Of a DNA stretch of 64,000 nt, positions 34,090 through 46,549 are shown piece after piece. A program made the position numbers and the translations under genes. The stretch's first letter is position 1; every line of letters starts with the position of its first letter. Under the pieces are notes generated by a model. That model was not told where the DNA came from, did no database searches, and was given only the letters and a program-made list of their open reading frames with translations. Source of the stretch: Gloeophyllum trabeum ATCC 11539 (Eukaryota > Basidiomycota > Agaricomycetes > Gloeophyllales > Gloeophyllaceae); NCBI RefSeq assembly GCF_000344685.1, contig NW_006920417.1:1538836-1602835 (forward strand), in the 5' to 3' direction.

Positions 34090-35100
34090 TCACCAAGATT
34101 CACATCGCGCTAGCTCGATAAAACGTTTCTCAGATGCCATAATTCCGCGGACGCGTCTCCGGTATTCATCTCCGGCAGATAGTGCAATCGATAGCGCGTT
34201 GTACGGCACCAACGCTTGGTGATGGTTGGTGGAACATGGGAACCCAAAGACCCGGAGCAGCACATCGGCTAGCGGAGCATACAAGACGTTGAATGGCGGG
34301 TGGAATCCACAATGCTCTTCCGTCTTGAGGTGTCCATGATGACAGAAGAGGAGAGGAGGAGGGCTGGATTGTTCCGAGAGTCTCATTCCGCACCTACCCG
34401 CTGGAGTCCCTACAAACAATTCAGCTGATGGTCGGACGTCCAACCTTATTATGTGAAGGTCAGCGGACATACCAGAAGCCTATTGAAAGTAGTCGTACCC
34501 GCTGATAAGACCCCTGTCAAAGAGGTCCTTGGTAATAGGCGCCATGGATATTCGTCCTTCCCACTCTCTACTATTGGGTATCCCATCACAATCCCATATA
34601 TTGATGTAGAGCTTGTTTCACTTCCGTGACATGTTGGCAAGTATTTCAGGACGTAGAGCGGTCATTGGGGCCGGTGGCGATCCGGTGCGAATCACTCGGG
34701 GAACTAAGGACAGCCCGCACACATTTGTGGGTGATTGCTGCCTTGTAGTTTTGTATGCCGGAGTCCACAGAGTACCACAGCGGTTTAGTCTCTCAGCGCA
34801 TGCCAATGTTACCGAGGTAATGTCTGTGGTCATATTCATGAGACGGCGATGATAGCCGTCACATATTGACATCTCGCTCTTATGTGAGAGTGACAGCAGC
34901 ATGGGGTCCAGGGAGAGCAGACACACGCTGTAATGCCGAGCCAGGGTCATTGAGTCCGAAGCTAATATCTCGTTCCGTATGTCAAGAAGTGCAGGAAATC
35001 GCTGATTGCCAAGCGATATAAGCTCTATTAGATAGCTGGTTTCATGGATATTATCATACACGTAACTTCGTGAGAGGACGGCGACGTCAGTCCGGGACAT
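34090..35100 (-). CDS. hypothetical protein, exon structure unclear
   Basis: Not recognised. An ATG at 35100 opens a protein-like frame (MSRTDVAVLSRSYVYDNIHE, LISLGNQRFPALLDIRNEIL, then RHYSVCLLSLDPMLL). A second protein-like frame lies at 34470-34090 (MSADLHIIRLDVRPSAELFV, NVLYAPLADVLLRVFGF). Both point the same way and could be exons of one gene, but the joining exons between about 34470 and 34750 are not certain. The start lies just past the AP-2 sigma stop (35111), so the pair would be very tightly packed. Could be a decayed gene. Confidence 0.35.
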
Positions 35101-35110
35101 GCTAACGACC

Positions 35111-35823
35111 CTATTCGAGCTTATCCAACACATCTAACCTTGATAGCACCACTTCTTTGCTGGTCTCCTCGATCTCTCCCGCTAGGAAGATTTCATCCAG
35201 GATTGCGTAGACCTATTAATCAGGAACGACATCACAATGGATCCTCCAGCTGTACAACGAACGGCTCCGTACCTTGTAGAAGTTGAAGACCAGGTCAAGC
35301 TCACACACATTGTCAAAGAAAGAATCTTGCGGTATGCAAACGGTGAGAACAGAGCGGCAGGACCGACTGGCATCACTTACCCAGGACTTCGACGAAAAGG
35401 TGGATCGCTTCCAGGTATGCGAGCTCATTATCATTCGCGTCGACGCAGACGCAGAAGAATAGGCCCGCGTATCGCCTGTATACTATCTTGTAATTTCGGA
35501 ACTTCACAAACGAGTTAACTACAATAATCATTAATTCCATATGTAGCGTACCTCAACGAAATTCGACTGATACTTCTGGTCCCGCGGGGCCACAAGTCTG
35601 TGCACTTCACCACGTAGTCTAACCTTAAGTCAAGCTCTGAGTTGAGTAAGACGCGGATCCTGAAGCGTAGTACTATGTCTCGTACCTTCTCGTCGTCGTC
35701 GTACGGTACGTACCATTTCGACAGACGGGTCTTGCCCTGCCGATTCTGCAGGCTATATGAGCGAACATAGATCCTGGCATATGTGAATGTCGTTCTAACC
35801 TGTACCAGGATGAACCTGATCAT
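35111..35823 (-). CDS. APS2: AP-2 adaptor complex subunit sigma
   Basis: Six small exons (35823-35800, 35745-35686, 35623-35552, 35501-35381, 35325-35273, 35212-35111) sum to 143 residues, the expected size. The protein starts [20 protein letters not shown] and continues with [46 protein letters not shown] and [20 protein letters not shown], followed by [11 protein letters not shown]. These are near-diagnostic for the small subunit of the clathrin adaptor AP-2, which recognises dileucine cargo signals during endocytosis at the plasma membrane. The first exon is only 24 nt. The gene had to be assembled from five introns of 48-60 bp, so no single long frame shows it. It lies 268 bp downstream of the Glo3-type ArfGAP on the same strand. 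Confidence 0.95.
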
Positions 35824-36091
35824 CTTACGCCAGGGTATGCAACGACAGTCAGCGATGGCGCGAAGCAAGCGTTCGGAGTGGTGCATATGCACGTGGGGCC
35901 CGGCAAATGCCTTCCACCACTGACCGCGCTCTAATTGCGAGTGGATAGAACCTTGCAGTAGCTTATGTTCGAAGTATATATGCCTTTCACCCGAGCCCTC
36001 CTGACGAGACAGACAGCCTACTATAATCGATATAATCCACACAAACCCTATCCTACTACTGAGAACACAAATGAAATAACACAGCCAAGAA

Positions 36092-37813
36092 TCACCGCTC
36101 CGACATCTGGGCAAGGTAGTCGGACAACTACCAGACGGCGTCAATATGGAGGAAAGAGCGCTAGAAAATCAAGACTTACTTTCAAAGCGCCCGACCTGAT
36201 ACTCTCGGCGGCACTTTGCACATCTGGGTTGGCCAAGACTTTGGCGATGGCATCACGCGCTGCCACTTCCAAGCCAGCAAGACTGCCGTCGCCCAAGAGC
36301 GCGCCATCTTGACTCATACTCGCGGCCATCTCGTCCTCCTCGTCCCGCCCGAAGTATTGGTTGGACGAGATGGACGTCGCACCCTGGAACGCCTGCAGCC
36401 GCTGCTGTGCCTCACTGACCGCCGTTGGGTCGTACGAGCCCCGGCCGAAGAACATGTCGGACGAGATGGCTTTCTGATTTCCGAATTTATCCCGAGCCGT
36501 TGTGGGCGCGTCGTCCAGCACCGAACTGGCGATCATGTTTAATCAACAAATGGAGCTGCAGCTAAGATGGGCTTACCTGCTCCTAGACGATGATGCCGCG
36601 ACAGCCGCTGCGACCGGTATCCCGCCGAATCCTAACCGCTTCATGCCCATCCCGAGCCGTTCATTGCCAATGCCGTTGCCTTTGGGACTGACGAGTCCTC
36701 CACCCGTCCCGCCAGTCGCCGCCTTGGTATTCAACTCCATGGCCTTCATCTTCGCCGCCGCCGCCTCGAGCAAGTCCGCCTCCCTCTTCCTCCGCTCCTC
36801 TTCCTCCTTCTCCTTCTGCCGGTCATACCCCAGCTGCTTTATCCGCTCAGCCTCCTCCGCGGCCTTCTTCTCCGCTTCCTCAAAGTCGAGCGGTGCCGCT
36901 GCCTTCTTCGCGCCGAGCCCGCCGAGTTTCGACTTTTTTGGCGCAGACGCGGCGGGAGTGGACAGCGATACGGCCGATCCTGCGGAATTCAGGCGGGAGG
37001 CTCCGAGCTTCGCAGGCCGGTTGGCGGTGCTCGAGGTTGAGTTGGATCGCAGAGAAGACGATGTGACCGTCCGGGATGCTGGCGTTGTCGTCCGGCCAAT
37101 CGTCGGGGGTTTGGACGCAGTCGGAGTCGGTTGAGGCGTCGCAGCTTTGGGCTTATCCCAGGATGAGAAGAAATCGTCGTCATCACCCGCCTCGGCTTTG
37201 CTGGCAGCAGGAACAACGACATCAGCCATCCCCTCGACGAATATCCGATCAGGGAATCTGTCTAGGCCGTCAGAATTCCGACCTTAGGTGCATTAGGAAC
37301 TGGCGGACTCACCTCGTAGCATCCTCCTTGACGCGTCTCGCGAGTTCTTCTTTATACAGCTCCGCAACTCTGCTCGTGTACTTCCGCTTCGTGTCCGAGT
37401 CGCTGAGGAGCGCAGATCCTCCGTGCCGAGTAAAGAATTCTGTCGCAGACGCATTGCCTCCAACTTTCATAGTACGCAGCTGGTTTAGTTGCCAGCTGTC
37501 TAAATTAGTGGACCTGACGATCGTGGTCGAAGCTTGAGCTCAGCGACGGTTCTGTATGCCGCGACACGATTCACTCACCGCACAAAACTGATGTGAACAC
37601 CCATATTACGGTGCACACTCGAGCAGTCTAAACAGATATATACGCCAAACGTAACACTCGACCATGTCGGATTTCGAGCTTGGCAATCAAAACACATCTA
37701 CGAAATTTCGGTAATTGGAACCGTACAGCCAACTAGAGGCTTACCTTGTTCGCCTTCTGCGACTTGAGCACCTTGAATACCTGTTCCGTCTCTGCCTTCG
37801 AAGGATCAGCCAT
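36092..37813 (-). CDS. GLO3: ArfGAP of the Glo3 (ARFGAP2/3) type
   Basis: Six exons (37813-37745, 37697-37579, 37513-37313, 37257-36577, 36525-36180, 36127-36092) give 483 residues. The zinc finger CX2CX16CX2C is at Cys25, Cys28, Cys45 and Cys48 ([14 protein letters not shown]...YICLDCSS), followed by [11 protein letters not shown] with the catalytic Arg53. The middle is Ala/Ser/Pro-rich with a charged coiled-coil stretch ([20 protein letters not shown]). The C-terminal Glo3 motif repeats read [17 protein letters not shown] and [17 protein letters not shown], and the end is amphipathic, [15 protein letters not shown]. The protein stimulates GTP hydrolysis on Arf1 and works with COPI coats in Golgi-to-ER traffic. 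The last exon is 36 nt; without it the frame would end in a false tail. Confidence 0.95.
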
Positions 37814-38427
37814 TGTCGATAATTCTGTGCGCAGAGTAACAGCTGTAGCCGGTAAGGATTCTAGGGAAGAGGACGAGGACGAGGCGCGTCCTCCAAGTTA
37901 CTGTACAAGGGGAAACAGTCCGGGGTCCCTCAGCCGCATCGGAGTGTCCGGGTTACCTGCTTCCGCTCTTACCTTGCTCTTACCTCCGAAATTTTGTCTA
38001 AGTCGGTCAGCTCTCAGCTTTGCTCTTCTTGTCGCATACGAGGATATCAGAGCCAAAGTGATGCGCGGCCAGAATATACTGGGTCAATAACGGCTGTCCG
38101 AAAGCTCTTACCCAGTCAAATTGGCATCTAGAAGCATTCGTTCACTTCAATGGTGCCTCATTCCTTGGGGAGATTAATCATAAGTGCATCTCCATTATAC
38201 TTGGACGACGTTTGCTTTCTAGATGTGGCGATGTCTAGCGTTCGCAGGGCCGTGGCTTCGCAGAGGTCTAAAAGCAAACATACTCGCGGGCACGCCATAT
38301 CTAATTCGCGGCTTATTTCCGGGTGTTACTTCAGACGCAACTCCAGCGCTACAAAACTGTATACCTGCATAGACAGGAGGATATGCGTCGAGTTTCAGCA
38401 CCTCCTTGACTTTCGTTCCAGCTGCTA

Positions 38428-41400
38428 TCACAAAACTACCGCTTTCTCTTGTCCCATGTATGCTGCCTTGACCTTCCTACCATTCAAATGCTGAACCCGT
38501 ACCTCCTGTGGGTCATGCGGCATAACATCAAGCGCATTGTCGCCCCACCGTACCTCAGGCCCCTCTTCTCCATCAACGGACAAGACCAGAGCTTTGACAG
38601 GTTTCCGCACCCGGATCTGTACGCGATCACCGTCCACATCCAGCCCGAGACAGGGATCTGGGAAGTCGATGAACTTGAGTGGCTGCGGCCAGTCAGCATA
38701 TCGGGCCACGATTTCTCCAGTCTCGGTACGTATCAAACGTGCTCCCACAACCACCGAGTGTGAACTGGTAGGTACCGGGTCTCCATCCGCAGTAGTCAGC
38801 GGGTGCGGGGGGCACGGGCAAGGTATTGACAATATCTCTGTTGTCCTGTTGGCGCAGAGGATGACGTCCTCCCGGTGTTCATGTGTCCAGTCTGATTCGA
38901 GATCCACACAACGAAGCTCGAACCGTGTTGACACATCTTGCAGCGTGCTGTTCGTCGCCCAGATGTCGATCCTCGCTCCCAGAGATTGATAGGCCCCGAA
39001 TTCGTAAAACTGATAAGTGTTTCAATATGAATACAGGGTTCTGCGAACGAGGCAATCTCTGCATACCTGACGGGGCCGATCATCGGGCCTGTTCTTTGTT
39101 ACCTGCATGGGGGGCCTCTGAATACCGCACCACGCAAATCGCTAACGGGTACGTACCGTTCGAAATATCCCCACCGTTATCGGCTGCATTTCTCTTGCGA
39201 TTGCATAGTAGCTTGCCTTGGGACGAAGCTGTATGCAAGTAAGCTTACTGCCGTCCTTCATCCTCACAGGCGTCCTTACGAAATAATCAGCTATGGCCCA
39301 AGATGTCACCGGCCAGGAGTCGTTGAGTTGCCAGACGATTGCCCCCGCAGTCTAGAAATTTGGTTGAGCCCCAAACGGCTCAAATAGAAGTGAAGTGACC
39401 CACATATTCTTTCCCGTGTCCGCGCCACTCGCGTCGCCAAGACCTATACGCAAAACCCATTGCTTCTGCTTGGAGGATCTGCGTATTATAAACGTGGCTA
39501 AACCAGGTGCCTCTCGGTCAACACGATCACTACCGTTGAACTTCGAGAGACGCACGTCTCGAGATCGCTGGTGAGGCGGAAGTTCTCGTTCATAAGGATC
39601 GCGAAGCGGCGTTCGAAAGCGCCAGCTTTGCAGTGCTGGGCCATGATCTTGGATTGGGCGAATGGCGGCAGTTTACCCTCGCCGGTCCAGTACCTGATCG
39701 TTCTCATATCTGGCATCGATGGAACCCCAAACTCACTACTCCGACCGTCAGCAGTCGGCTCCCTAGCAAGATCCGTGCCATCCCACTCGCCTTACAAATC
39801 GACCGCCCATGCGATCGTACTCCTGCCATGGTAACTCCTTGCCGGCCCAGATGTTCCACTGATGCACGTCTCCGATGGTTGGATCAGACGTATCCCATCC
39901 TTTACCTCCGTAGGGAGACCCTCGATGGTAAGGGATTTCCGGGTACGTAAGTCGAGAGACCACCTCAGGAAGAGTTTCCTCGTATATCCTCCTCGCTGGA
40001 AGCTCCGAGATGCCTTATATAAGGAACCTTAGGACATAGGAGTACGTAGTGAGTTGGGCCCCTACCTCCCCATTGTAGGACCTGCTGATAATCTGAGAGT
40101 GTCGTATTTAGGATCCTCTGCAGGCACGATTTTCGGGTGAATACCTGCCTTCGTTGTTCCCGCAGAAAAGCGCCATCGATGGATGGTTCCTCAATCTCCG
40201 CACGCTTTCTTCAGCTTCGATCTTCACGTTCTCCACGAATTCATCATGGGCCGGGTAAACACCGCAAGCGAATTGGAAGTCCTGCCAGACAAGGATCCCA
40301 AGCTCTGCAAGGGCGACGCCGATTGATGCTTGATCACTATGTACGTCTCGATGCATTTGGGACACTTACCGTCGCAGGTGTCATAGAAGACGTCAGGCTC
40401 ATACACGCCTCCGCCCCACAGGCGGACCATGTTCTGATTGCCGTCACGAAGAAGTGTTAGCCAGGCGCGGTACCGCTCTGGGGTGATCGTAGTCAACAGG
40501 TTATCTCCGGGGACCCAGTTGGAGCCTGGCATTGGATTTCAGCACGGGTACTCAGCCTCCTGTCAACAGAAGTGCTCGCCGCCTATGAACACCCTTACGC
40601 CGTTCACTTGAAACAGGAACGTTGTACCACCACCATACTGGTCCGGTTCTTTGAGTGGTTCTTGCACCACTTCGACGTGTCGAAACCCGATCCTCTGCGT
40701 TGCTTGGTCCAACTTACCACCGTTCTAAAAAGAGGAAGATTACCGTTATTGGTCACTACCATGGCTACAATCCACTAACCTTGTCTACAATAAGGACTTC
40801 TACGGTGTATAGCTTCTGCTTTCCGTAGCCCACAGGCCACCAGAGCTCTACGTCTTTAGCCTGGAAACTCCATTTGACGACATCGCTGGCTTGTCCGTCG
40901 ATCACTTGCAAACCATTTATGACCGTTTCTTCACTGCGGATCTCCTTCTCAGTGGTGGTGTCTTTGAGTGTAACTCGGACCCTGTCTGTCGCAGATATAT
41001 CGCCCGACAGACGTATGTCCAGGGAAAATGATGGCAGGAGTTGCGGAGGAGCAGCTACGACGGCGTGAGTATTCAGGTCAGCTATGCGTGTCTTGTATGT
41101 TATCAATGAGATCGGTCGGTATGGTCCACAAGTCAGAAGCTCTGGGCCCTGTACCATCGATCAGCATAGGGGTGACCGAACGACGAGCCAGACAAACCCA
41201 GTCCCATCTGAATGGACGTGACAATCAGATGAAGCTTAGGACGGAGTTTTTAAGATATCCTACCGCCAGTCATACTGTGCTTTCCTCACGTAGACGCGAC
41301 TAGGATCTCCGAGGTTGGTCGATCCCGCCCTCACGCGCCCGTACTTGGCTTCAAGCTGTTTGGCTATCAGTTTCGCCGACTTGAAGTGCAAGAGAAGCGT

Positions 41401-41948
41401 GACTTCATTAGAAGTCGCCAGCTGGCGTGAACTAAGTGGGACTCGGTAAGTGCGAAACTGGTTATCCGTCGATAGGACTAGCTCCTCGTTCTACTCGTAC
41501 GGTGAGTTACAGTCCAGCAAGGCTTGAGGCTCGGTTCACTGACCACGTATACATCGCAGAACGTGTCCAGTCCCTCGAAGAACAATTCAGCATACTCGTT
41601 GCGGTCACGCGCCTCGATGGCGAAGGTATTCCGGTAGAGCCATTCCCTCTCTCCGACCCCTGTAGCAAGATTTGAGTTGGAACCACGGCCATCATGGACG
41701 TCCTGCTCACATTGAACATTGTGCTCATTGAACCCGATATAAGGGTGAGGAATGCGGCCTAGCTGAATGAGTTCGACATGAACTTCGGATGGAAACTGGG
41801 TGGCCGAGCGCCATGCAGCTCTGGTATCAAATTTGTCAGGGCCGCTTGGGAAGTCCTTCGCTGCGAGTTCATGGGTAACGGGATCAGTAGTGGTGTCCCG
41901 TTCCTTCCACTGCCAGTCCGATGATATCTGTTTGACACGAGTGGCCAT
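38428..41948 (-). CDS. glycoside hydrolase family 2 beta-mannosidase, intracellular type
   Basis: Multi-exon gene. The N terminus at 41948 (MATRVKQISSDWQWKERDTT) lacks a signal peptide, which points to the clade-B, cell-associated enzymes. In order: sugar-binding domain with WLYR and DRNEYAELFFEGLDTFCDVY, then AKYGRVRAGSTNLGDPSRVY, an Ig-like domain ending VELWWPVGYGKQKLYTVEV, and a TIM barrel with MPGSNWVPGDN, NMVRLWGGGVYEPDVFYDTC and GILVWQDFQFACGVYP. HPSMALFCGNNE carries the acid/base Glu near 40155, and SEFGVPSMPDMRTIRYW the nucleophile Glu near 39730. IVWQLNDSWPVTSWAI follows, and a C-terminal beta domain ends at 38428. It releases mannose from manno-oligosaccharides. Internal exon borders were not all computed, but no disabling frameshift or stop was needed. 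Confidence 0.88.
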
Positions 41949-42939
41949 GGAGTTAACGTTCCTTTCTCCGCCCACACAGCGAAGAAGCAGGTACGAGCGG
42001 TAATACGAGGCGTTGCTGTCTCTTCCTTTTTACCTTTTTGCACCGGCAATATTCTCCACAGTTACGCCGCCCGAGGCTGGTCGTAGGACTGCGAAGAGGC
42101 GCATGACTGCTACCACTGACTGTCCAAGAACGTCCAGCATATATAGCGCGCTTCGTATCCGGCCCGGTGATCCCGAGTGCTTTCAAAACCCAAAGTCGAC
42201 ATATACAGTTCAAGCTAAGTGCAAGCAGCACCCCCATCGGTAGGCACTATCACAAGGGGTAGACTTTGTATCCGGCGCGCCTTCCGGTAAGTGCTGGGTT
42301 TCATCGCAGCTCTGAGAAAACTAAGAGGGATGGCAATGACCCGCAGCCACAAAGAAGCAAGCGCTGCTTCTACCACCATAACGAAATAGAAGGACCAAAA
42401 GGGCGCATAAAATCAACCCTGTCTCGTATCGGAGTGAGGTGCGGATTCGGGCGCCTCTGGTAATTGTGGCAATGACATGAGATCGCCATACAGCATATAA
42501 CGGTTTCCTTTAGCTTGCCTTAGATCAATGACTCAGATGACATCGGCGAAACAGTGCAGATGGTACCGTACCTTTGACGACTTCTCGTCCGCCATTCCAG
42601 AGGGGGCGTGTTTCCAAAAATATGTGGCACCTGCTATTTCCTCTTCTATCTTCCTACCTCCGCAAAGCAGGACAAATACTAACAAGATAAACATGGGGAG
42701 GGAATACAAGGACGCTCCAGACCGGAACCTATAAATGTACACGTCGATACTATGGTGTGAGACAGCAAGAGAACCCCAAACTAAAATAAGTGAACTGTAC
42801 CCGAGACACACAATCAAGCTTAAGCTCCAAGGAGAGCGGTATTCGTCATCATTCATCTATCGCGATAGAATCGAGACGAGCCACGTCATGCGGGGAGAGG
42901 AGAAGAGCGAAGGGGAAGGGGCAGGAGGGCAGTGGTCAA
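41949..42939. other. intergenic upstream of the beta-mannosidase
   Basis: About 1 kb with no recognisable gene; presumably the beta-mannosidase promoter and the 3' region of the neighbouring minus-strand F-box-like gene. Confidence 0.5.
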
Positions 42940-44147
42940 TCATCCGCTAGACGCAGGCTGCATCGAGTCGAATAGGGAAGGCTCCAGGGCGAAATTGTCT
43001 TCCTCAGAGACCTTCAAGCGCGCGGCGGGCTCGCAGCGCACAAAACAGCAGGAACGCTTGTTGAGATCGTAGTACGCGACACGGTTGAGCGTCGGGCACG
43101 AGGTCACAAGCCCGTCCGTGACGTGCATGCAGAACGCCTGCGACCAGGTGAACGGGGGCATGACCAACGTCTCCAGCGACCGGAAGCGCGTCACGATGCC
43201 CCACAGCTCAGAAATCTTGGGCTTTTCCTGCAACGCGAAACATCAGTACCGCGGAGCCAGAAGAGACGATGAGCACGAACTGGATCGAGGCCCTGGAAAA
43301 CCCACGTCTTCAGGCCGAGGACGCGCTCCGCGACGATTTCCATCACTTGGAGCATGCTGCATTGCCAATTGCCGTACAGTCTGAGGTTGATCAACGACGG
43401 GCAGAGGGCGCCGAGCATGTTTAGCAGTGCCCGCTCCTCAATATCGTTATCCATGCTGGCACTCAGGGCTAACGTCGCAATATTCAACGTCGCTCCCCGG
43501 AGCATTGCAACGAAGGATGCCGGCGCGTGCAGTGTCGTCAGGTTGGCGAGGAAGCCGTCGGGGAGGCAACCCTGTTCGTACGGGTTCCACGAAAGGTAAC
43601 TTCTGCACTGAAACTCGTGTAGGTTTGGCTGGCTCTGAAGGAAAGTGAATATCCGTCGGTCGACCAGAAAATTGCACGTAAGGCTGTGCAAATCGAGAGT
43701 TGGGCAGCATTGGATGAGGACGTGCAATGGTCCGGGCAGATTCTGTGCGTAGTCGAGGTGATGGAATTCCGAGTCGTCCCAGGACACTTCCCTCAGTCCC
43801 GTTAGACGTTCCAGCACTTCCAGTATGTTATCCAGCCCGTGCGCATTTCGGAATTTGGCGGTGGTGGTGAGGTGAATCGATTTCACTTTAGACGACAGTC
43901 TGTCCTTCGTCTTCTCCACCGAGCGGCAGAACGAGGAGACGCTCTCGGCTGAGAGACATCGGACATTGCGGTACAGTACCCGTTCTGCCTCCGCCCTGAA
44001 TGCCTTGTTCACTCGGCATAGCCGCGCAAGCGTCGTCTGGTGGGGGACGGGTGTGGCGAGACATTCCACGAGAAACTGGTACAGTTCAACGGGGATCTTC
44101 GAACAAAAGCGCGGGGGGACGTCGAGCTTGCAGATCATGTTGGGCAT
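42940..44147 (-). CDS. F-box/LRR-like protein 3
   Basis: Two exons, 44147-43281 and 43227-42940, joined by a 53 bp intron containing a TACTGAT branch-like site, give 384 residues. The N-terminal F-box-like region reads KIPVELYQFLVECLATPVPH, then LARLCRVNKAFRAEAERVLY. Leucine-rich stretches follow (LERLTGLREVSWDDSEFHHL, LINLRLYGNWQCSM, VTRFRSLETLVMPPFTW). A cytosolic or nuclear adaptor role is inferred from the family. The longer open frame to 44339 (MQPNE, followed by a donor-like gtcagt) could represent a 5' exon; the ATG at 44147 is preferred because the F-box-like part begins just after it. Confidence 0.72.
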
Positions 44148-44664
44148 CGCGACGTCGATCCCGTTCCAGGCGATGTGGACGCTCGTTATAAAGCCATCGG
44201 ACGTGGTATATACACGGCGGAGCCCTACTTTCTGCTTCTGCGCAAACTCCCCACGATCGCCCGTACGACATCGAGGTCCAGAACGGATCGAAGCCGCCCA
44301 AAGCAATTTGTAGTGCGTACTGACCTCATTAGGTTGCATCGATGGTCAGGAGACACCAGAGCCTAGACTGGCGAACCGCATTCCCCGCCGACATTAGTAT
44401 AACACGTTGTCATCTCATGATTGCGCCGCGCGACCTTGAATCCCGAGACCTCTAATCTCCGTGCCCTACAATGTAACTCTGTATATACAGCAACATTCGG
44501 TCCCGAGTCTCACCAAAGAATCATGTTTTACGACATGCAATCAGAATACTTCAAGTGCTGACCTAGATTCAAAGGATATAGCAGACATACCCATCAATAT
44601 ATCGATCCCCCGCCGCCGGCGTTGCAAACATACCTGCCACCCACTGCAAAATCACCCTGACCTG

Positions 44665-46549
44665 TCAGCGACGCCCGGGCCCGACACGAGGTAGCATCGG
44701 CATTTGGTCTTCCAGTTGGGTCGAGTACTCCGGGTGCTTTGCCGGAGCATACCCTTGATAAGGGCTCATCGGGTAGAAAGCGGGCTCCTTATAGTATGTC
44801 GAGGCGCCTCCTTCAGCGTCCTTGTAGTACACTGATGTCCTCCCTTCGCCCAAGATGGGCACCTTGTCCTCGTCTGGAAGAAACCGTCGCTCAGTGTTTT
44901 GACAAACAAACAAAAAATAGGCAGTCCATACCGGGACCGTGGTGATGCTCCTCGAACATCTGCGCCCCCGCGACGAGCAGGCCGAGAATGAAGCCGAACA
45001 GAGCAGCGTTATTACCCAGCAGCATAGCAATCATGCTTAGCGGCGTCTTCCATTCCATGCTCGTCACAGTGCACAGGTACGAGCTCATCACCTCCCGGTT
45101 TTGCAAATCATTCGACGCCAAGTCCTGTCAACTCGGTCAGACCACACAGGAAACCGGCGAAGGGCAAACAAACTCACGAGGATAAGATTCAGCGTGTTTA
45201 GCGTGTAATTCCGCATCTGCGTGATTGTGCTCGGCTCCGTGAACCCAAGCGCAGAGTTTAGCTTTGCGGTTTGCAACCGCACACCGCCAATTCCATTGAG
45301 GTTCAGTACTAGACCTGACACATTCTGCGGCATTGTCTCCTCGAATAGAGTCTGGATGTCAATGATGTGGTCCGGCTGGTCAGCCAGCGCAATTGAGTGG
45401 GTGCGGCCGAACCCGTTATTGACATTGCTGTCAAAGGTAGAGTTGTCCGGCAGGTATAGAAATCCATCCAGCCACATGGAGAGATCGTATGTCTTCGCAG
45501 GCGTGATCGATGTGTCGCTCGGCGGAGTGGCGCCGGACATGCCGTAGGGAGGGAAGAGCACGTTGGGGAAGCTGCCATTGGCAAAATTGAGGCTGCACAT
45601 CGCATTGCAGTGAGCGTCTGTCTTGACATCATAGGGTTATGCACTCACTCCTGCAAGTAAGCAGCGATGCCGAATGCCTTATTCTGGATCAGATTCTGCG
45701 TAGCCTTGCCGGATGTCGACTGGTAGTCTACAATCGCCGGGCTTTAGAAACAACAGCGCCAGAAAAGAGAGAGCTCACCCCTGGTTGGATCAAAGGTGGA
45801 GCACATGGAAATGATGGTGGGCTCTCTGCTGACGGTCTTCGAACCCTTCGTCGAGTTGCTTACGGAAATAGCGCCTAGCGTCGGGACGCTAACGTTCGCG
45901 CAGACTTCATAATTGTATGACTGGCCGGCGAAAGAATACAGCATGGATACCATCGTGGCCTGAGTAGAATGAGCCGCCGCTATGCTGCCTCGAAGCCAAG
46001 ATCAGAGACGCACGTTTGCCTGCAGCAATGCACCATTATACCCGAAACCCGTCCCGTCTCCTGAGGGTGTCTTGATACCGGTGACGCCCCACTTGAACAC
46101 GCCTGACCCATGGGAGTATAGAGAGTCCCCGATGTTGATACTGCGGGCGGTACAAGATACCGTAGAATTGTTGACGTATCTTGTCAGCAATACGGAGGTG
46201 TACGTCTTATTTTGACCCTGCGTGAGGATATTCTATAGGAGTTTGAGCATTGAACTGCAGTACGGATAGAGAAGATGCCGACCCATGCAGTTAAACCAGC
46301 GTAGAGTATGATCTAAGTAAACCTTCCATTCAGCAAATACTCGTAAGCCAATATTTCTTCGACACCCACCGCCGCTACAGCCAGGAATCCAACGGTGCTT
46401 CGACGTCTGAATTCTCTCGAGACAGGGTACCTAGACGTTCACTGGAATTATTCATCCCCCCCTACGAGTTTGCACATTCCCAAACTTGCTGCTTACGCTG
46501 TAATCGGAAGCAAACTGAGCAATTTCCAGTGCACACCCTTCCTAGCCAT
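44665..46549 (-). CDS. basidiomycete membrane protein of unknown function
   Basis: Several exons on the minus strand. The proposed start MARKGVHWKLLSLLPITA (46549) splices through an 85-90 bp intron to RRSTVGFLAVAAVGVEEILA, a hydrophobic segment. A large, probably lumenal or extracellular region follows with many N-glycosylation sequons (NNSTVSC, NVSV, NSTKG, NGS, NVSGLVLNLNG). Near the C terminus a single strong helix lies in MIAMLLGNNAALFGFILGLL, then a His-rich turn (EEHHHGP) and a Tyr/Pro-rich tail (TSVYYKDAEGG, YPMSPYQGYAPA) ending at 44665. The layout is that of a single-pass surface protein with a short cytoplasmic tail. No domain was recognised. Exon borders between 45600 and 46250 are approximate. 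Confidence 0.65.

Noticed and set aside
36502..37134. 210-codon plus-strand open frame
   Set aside because: Antisense shadow of the low-complexity middle exon of the Glo3-type ArfGAP.
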